A stretch of 6,043 nt of DNA from Acidobacteriota bacterium (GTDB lineage Bacteria > Acidobacteriota > Terriglobia > Terriglobales > Acidobacteriaceae), in the NCBI GenBank assembly GCA_021798655.1, contig JAJZFE010000151.1, positions 1 to 6,043 of the forward strand, in the 5' to 3' direction. Every line of letters begins with the position of its first letter. Position 1 is the stretch's first letter. Positions 1 through 3,700 of the stretch are shown here, one piece after another. Below the pieces are notes generated by a model. That model was given only the letters and a program-made list of their open reading frames with translations, did no database searches and was not told the origin of the DNA. A program made the position numbers and the translations under genes.

Positions 1-1
1 G

Positions 2-505
2 GCTCGCGAGGAGAGGAAGCAGGCGGCGGAGGAGAAGGTGGAGGAGAAGCCTCATCCGGCACCGGCGCGCGAGGACCGTTTCGAGGTCGAGGAGATTCTG
101 CAGGAGAAGAGGGACGAGAAGGGCAAGGTCCACTACTTGATCAAGTGGAAGGGCTTCACGGCGCGGCACAACACCTGGGAGCCAGAGGAGAACCTAGACC
201 GGGCCGACGAGGTTCTGCAACGTTTCAAGCAGCGGCCGGAGCAGAAGAGGACGCAGCCGGTCCTCAACACGAAGTCACGCAGTGGCGGGGCTAAGTCGGA
301 AAAGGCGGCGGCGCCTCAGTTGCAACTGGTCAAGAACGCACCAGCGGGACCGGCGGAGGCCAAGACCCGGAAGGCAGGAGGGAATCCGGCGGCGGGCAAG
401 GCTGACTGGGTACCCAAGACCCAGGTGACGCGATCGGGGCGTACCGCGAGGAATCGGCAGCTGGAGGCTTACGTGGGAGCAGCACGAGGACGTGCTGCGG
501 CCTAA
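2..505 (+). CDS. pol: Gag-Pol polyprotein, C-terminal end (integrase hinge, chromodomain, basic tail); 5' partial
   Basis: The frame is open at the left edge, has 167 codons and ends at TAA 503-505. It begins in a Glu/Lys/Arg-rich hinge, followed by a chromodomain at 77-232 and a 90-residue tail (233-502). The tail is rich in Lys, Arg, Ala and Pro and contains a TRSGRTARNR motif near its end. An ATG-started reading from 38 would be 155 aa, but that Met has no special status: the frame is open upstream of it, and the identical segment at the right end (5918-6043) is internal to the long polyprotein. It is therefore the 3' end of a gag-pol frame, not a separate chromodomain gene. The tail probably adds nucleic-acid binding or nuclear import to integrase; that is inference from composition only. 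Confidence 0.93.
   Translation, partial: AREERKQAAEEKVEEKPHPAPAREDRFEVEEILQEKRDEKGKVHYLIKWKGFTARHNTWEPEENLDRADEVLQRFKQRPEQKRTQPVLNTKSRSGGAKSEKAAAPQLQLVKNAPAGPAEAKTRKAGGNPAAGKADWVPKTQVTRSGRTARNRQLEAYVGAARGRAAA
8..133 (+). repeat. 126-bp direct repeat, left copy (partner 5918-6043)
   Basis: These 126 bases are identical to 5918-6043, with an offset of exactly 5910 bp, a multiple of three, so both copies are in the same reading frame. The content is coding (integrase hinge and start of the chromodomain), not an LTR. To the left, bases 1-7 (GGCTCGC) do not match 5911-5917 (GCGGGAG). The repeat shows that the window spans slightly more than one period of a circular, tandem or assembly-merged element. 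Confidence 0.97.
77..232 (+). other. Chromodomain (complete copy)
   Basis: The segment encodes the chromodomain consensus: RFEVEEIL, then YLIKWKGF, then NTWEPEENLD and a C-terminal helix ending in LQRFKQ. It resembles HP1-type chromodomains closely. The three aromatic cage positions known from HP1 (Tyr/Phe, Trp, Tyr/Phe) are occupied by Phe (80-82), Trp (146-148) and Phe (155-157). By family knowledge such an intact cage binds methylated lysine, classically H3K9me, and in chromoviruses the domain directs integration into heterochromatin. Binding specificity here is inferred, not shown. Confidence 0.93.
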
Positions 506-513
506 GGAAGGGG
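504..513 (+). promoter_or_regulatory. Polypurine tract (plus-strand primer)
   Basis: AAGGAAGGGG is an all-purine run ending one base before the TG that opens the LTR. Retrotransposons keep an RNase H-resistant purine RNA at this spot to prime plus-strand DNA synthesis. It overlaps the last two bases of the TAA stop codon, so the coding frame and the 3' cis-acting signal share sequence. Its position immediately upstream of the LTR start independently supports that boundary. Confidence 0.85.
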
Positions 514-538
514 CTGTAAGAGCCTCCAGTGAATTGCG

Positions 539-562
539 GGGGAATTTAGGGGGCAATTCCCC
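539..562 (+). repeat. Perfect 8-bp inverted repeat inside the LTR
   Basis: GGGGAATT (539-546) and AATTCCCC (555-562) are exact reverse complements around an 8-base loop (547-554). The position in the presumed U3 part of the LTR, upstream of the TATA-like box, would suit a dimeric transcription-factor site. If transcribed, it would form a hairpin. Both roles are inference. Confidence 0.6.
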
Positions 563-582
563 GGCAGGAAAGGACCGTTCGG

Positions 583-590
583 CTAAATAC
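583..590 (+). promoter_or_regulatory. Possible TATA-like element in the LTR
   Basis: CTAAATAC is one of the few A/T-rich octamers in the LTR. It lies 54 bases before the LTR end, which would leave room for a start site and a short R-U5 region. It departs from the TATAWAW consensus, and no transcript evidence is available, so this is a weak call. Confidence 0.3.
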
Positions 591-611
591 ACCCTAGTTT
601 TCACTCCCACC

Positions 612-627
612 GGGGCCTGCGGGCCCC
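612..627 (+). repeat. GC-rich hairpin near the LTR 3' end
   Basis: GGGGCC (612-617) pairs perfectly with GGCCCC (622-627) around the 4-base loop TGCG. It lies in the presumed R-U5 part of the LTR, so it would be near the 5' end of the genomic RNA and, again, near its 3' end. It could assist strand transfer or RNA 3'-end formation; no AATAAA signal is seen nearby. Function is speculative. Confidence 0.45.
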
Positions 628-647
628 TGTCGGCGTCGCTTACATTT

Positions 648-662
648 TGGCGACAGCTGCAG
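648..662 (+). promoter_or_regulatory. Primer-binding site, probably for tRNA-Ser
   Basis: TGGCGACAGCTGCAG starts three bases after the LTR's terminal CA. TGG pairs with the CCA tail of a tRNA. The reverse complement, CTGCAGCTGTCGCCA, has the layout of a tRNA 3' end: part of the T-stem, a 7-base acceptor strand AGCTGTC, discriminator G, then CCA. From memory, yeast tRNA-Ser ends CTGCAGTTGTCGCCA, one base different, and a G discriminator is typical of eukaryotic serine tRNAs. The match stops after 15 bases. The placement makes a PBS very likely; the serine assignment is a good inference that needs the host tRNA set. Confidence 0.78.
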
Positions 663-675
663 TCCTGTTTAGGAC
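662..675 (+). repeat. Small hairpin directly after the PBS
   Basis: GTCCT (662-666) and AGGAC (671-675) are perfect complements around a GTTT loop. The stem begins at the last base of the PBS, so it could expose or mask the primer site in the RNA, or form part of a packaging signal. A 5-bp stem can arise by chance. Confidence 0.35.
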
Positions 676-721
676 GAGCGGCGCATACGGGCGACGCAAA
701 CGAACGGCGCCGCGGGTCTAG

Positions 722-3700
722 ATGATGGCAGACCCATTTCGAACACCGACGGGCAAGGACGGCCCGGGTGATGGCGGCAACGGGGGCCCCCACCCTTCGT
801 GGCCGTCTACGGGGGGAGGCGAGACCAGATCCTCTGGCCCGCCCCCCATCGCGTATCAAGAGCTGCTCGCGCTAAGGGCAGAGATTGAGCGGGTGAAGGG
901 GGAGAAAGCTGACGCGCAGCTCCACGCCCTCGAAGTAGAACGCAAGCTCGCGGCAGCTCAACGCCAGAGCCGCGAGGACTTGATGACTCTCAGACAGGAG
1001 ATGGAGGAGCTCAAGCAACGCCTCGCGATGGAGCGGCTGAACCGCCCCCGCACGGCGGCAACGACATCTACGGCACCCACATCGTCTACGGCGCCCGCGG
1101 CAGTGACGGCACCTACGGCGCCCACGGCATCAACGGCGTCAACGGCGCTTGGCGCGGTGTTGGCGGCAGCACCGCCAGCGCCAGCTCTTACGGTCGACCA
1201 GGCGCTCAAGAACCGCGTCAACGTGCAGTCGTTCCCACCCGAGGGGTTCGACAAGCTGACGACGGCCGGCAAGGCCCGAGTGCTTGGTCGGTGGCTCGTT
1301 TTGGTGGGCCGCAACTGCAGCGTCCTGGGCAACTGGAGGGCCAGCGCCAACATCATCCAGCCCAAGATCGGCACTGAGTGCGATCCGACCTTCCACGACT
1401 CGGAGGCAGAGTTCCGACAGGCCGCGATCAAGCGCTACCTAGGGGTGGACAACATTGACGTCATTTGGATCTGCACGCACTGCACGTTGCAGGCGCTGGG
1501 CAGCGCCGACCGCATTCAGCTCTGGGAGGATCTGTGCATCATTGCCGGCCTTTCGATGCAGCACGGCGACCTCATGGAGGACCCGCACGTCCTCAAGCAC
1601 TTCTTGAAGATCGCCGGGTTTGTCAGCAACGACCCGGGCTTCTACGTGAACTACCAGCCGATCGGGCGCTCGCGGCGCCAAACACGGGAGCAGCTTCTCA
1701 ACCTCCCGGCGGACATGCGCGACTTTCCCAAGTCGGTCAAGCCCAGCCCCTCGCCGTCGAGCCTAGCTGTGGCAGCGGCGCAGGCGGCGGCACCACCGAC
1801 AACGGCGGACATCGCGGCGGCCGCGGTGCAGGCGCTAAAGGATCTCGTCTCAAAACCGGCGGCGCAGCCAAGCAGGTGCTACAACTGTGGCAAGACCGGC
1901 CATTTCGCCTACGAGTGCTATGCACCATGCGGCGTGTGCGGCCAGAACACCCACATCAGCCGCGACTGCCCAAGCGAACAGCGCCGCCGGGTCGGCGGCT
2001 ACGGCAATCGGGGCGCACCAGGGCGTGGACGCGGAGGCCGAGGCGGCGGTCGAGGCCGAGGCGGCGGGCGAGGCGGGGGCCGCGGCGGCGGGCAACGGGG
2101 TGGTAACAACACGCCTCAAGGCTCGACCAACGCTGCAGCGCTGAACGAGGAGGAGGACTACGAGGAGTACGACGACGTCGAGCCTGCGTACTCTGCCGCC
2201 GCGTCGGACGTCGAGAGCGACCAAGGTAGTAAACCCAAGTCCTCGTATATCTCGCGTCAGGAGTGGCTCGACAGGCTGGCGATCAACGACGTCATCTACG
2301 AGCCGCTTTCGGTGGAGCTCAAGATCGCAGGCGTGAGGACCAAAACAACGAGCGACACCGGCTCCAGCGTCACCATGCTCACATACAAGAAGCTGCAGAG
2401 CATCACCGGCCAGGAACGGCCGAAGATGGAGCCGCCGCGGCTACGAGTGGCGTCGATCACGGGCGAGAGTATCAAGATCCTTGGCCAGGTGACGCTGCCA
2501 GTGGAGCTCGACCGGACTCGCATGATCCGGTTTCAAGTGGTGGAGCGGGCACCGCACGATGCGCTGCTCGGCATGGACGTCATGGCACGCATGAACGTGC
2601 GGATCAAGCTCGGCGACGAGGGCTGCCTCAAGATCAACGGCGTGCGCATCAACGCGCCGGCCAAGCGCGCCCGGGCCAACCAGGTTGGCCTCGTTCGGGC
2701 GGAACGGAGCGTCACGCTGCGGCCGTACAGCATCTCGCTCGTCATCACCAGCGGGGAGTTCACCACCGATGCGATCACCATGGAGCGCTGCGAGGAGGCG
2801 ACCCTGCCGCTGGGACTTATCCCGATCCCCGGCATCCATGCCACGGTGGAGCGCAAGAAGTCGAACATGGCGCTGGCCAACTGCACAGGACGACCAATCT
2901 GCATACCCAAGGGCGCGCTGCTCGGTCGCGCGGAGCCGCTGCAGCCTGATGCGCAGGTGTGCGCGGTGCTGCCCACCGTCAAGAAGCCCGGCGAGAAGAT
3001 GGAGAGGCGCCCGGACGACAAGGATCCCACGCAGATCAGCGAGGCGGAGCTGCGCAAGTGCGTCGCGGACATGAGGGGCGTGCGGGACGACATCAAGGAG
3101 CAGCTGCTGAAGATGCTGCTGGAGCACCGCTGGGTGTTCCGCACCGACCTGTCCGGAGCCGGGGCGGCCAACCTCGAGCCGATGAAGATCGTTACCACGG
3201 ACGAGGAGCCTACGCAGGCACGGGGCCCGAGGCTGTCACCGAAGGAGCAGGAGGCGGAGCGGGCGGAGCTCGAGAAGATGGCGCGCAGCAACGTCGTGGA
3301 CAAGACGCGCAGTGCCTGGTCGTCGCCGGTCATGATGGTGCCCAAGTCGGACGGGTCGATCCGGTTCTGCATCGACTTCCGCGGCCTCAACCGCAAGACC
3401 ATTAAGGACCCCTACCCGCTCCCGCGCATTGATGAGTCGCTCGACAAGCTCGGCAAGGCCAAGTGGTTCAGCAGTTTCGACCTGGCATCCGGCTACTGGC
3501 AGATGCCGCTCGACCCGGACTCGCGGGAGAAGACGGCATTCACCGTGCGCGGCCTTGGCCGATTCCACTTCCTCGTGGTGCCGATGGGCCTCAAGAATGC
3601 GCCGGCGTGTTTCCAGCGCGCTATGGACAAGCTACTCGAGGGCCTGCTGGACGATACCCTAGCGTACTTGGACGACGTCCTGGTCTACTCGAACACGGAG

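Larger units (their letters stand above)
515..644 (+). repeat. Long terminal repeat, 130 bp, TGTAAG...CTTACA
   Basis: The segment begins TGTAAG (515-520) and ends CTTACA (639-644), a perfect 6-bp inverted repeat with the canonical TG/CA ends. A purine tract lies just outside its left end and a primer-binding site 3 bp beyond its right end, so the boundaries rest on three signals. At 130 bp it is very short for a Ty3/gypsy element, whose LTRs are usually a few hundred bases or more. Only one LTR is in the window, serving as the 3' LTR of the left part and the 5' LTR of the right part, so its identity to a partner cannot be measured. It is visibly more A/T-rich than the coding DNA on either side and must hold the promoter and RNA 3'-end signals. 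Confidence 0.88.
645..721 (+). other. 5' leader between the LTR and gag, 77 nt
   Basis: This untranslated stretch holds the PBS and the small hairpin and otherwise shows no recognisable gene. It contains no ATG, so ribosomes scanning from the LTR would meet the gag start first. An in-frame TAG at 719-721 directly precedes the ATG pair and closes the frame upstream. Confidence 0.75.

Noticed and set aside
8..133. The 126-bp terminal direct repeat taken as the LTR or as a transposon end
   Set aside because: It is in-frame coding sequence for the integrase hinge and chromodomain, with no TG/CA ends. The real LTR is at 515-644. The repeat reflects the period of the unit.
38..505. Stand-alone chromodomain (HP1-like) gene starting at ATG 38
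   Set aside because: The frame is open upstream to the window edge and the same sequence at the right end is internal to the polyprotein, so this is the polyprotein C-terminus.
492..725. Possible small ORF spanning the LTR and leader
   Set aside because: It begins with GTG, not ATG, crosses the PPT, LTR and PBS, and has no recognisable protein content.
1052..1147. Hexamer-rich tract considered as a CRISPR-like or satellite array
   Set aside because: Units are short, degenerate and in register with Thr-Ala codons, with no spacers. It is a coding low-complexity linker.
1465..2106. Plus-strand open frames in other phases (1465-2106, 2263-2949, 2959-3405, 3463-4113, 4744-5817)
   Set aside because: They are out-of-frame readings of the Gag-Pol coding sequence. 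Their translations are low-complexity Arg/Ala/Gly/Pro-rich, whereas the main frame carries all the catalytic motifs.
2533..3402. Long antisense open frame (289 codons) opposite the protease-RT region, and several others such as 275-859, 958-1431 and 5519-6043 on the minus strand
   Set aside because: They lie opposite a frame with clear domain motifs throughout, are rich in Arg, Ser, Leu and Ala as expected from the complement of GC-biased codons, and show no recognisable domain.
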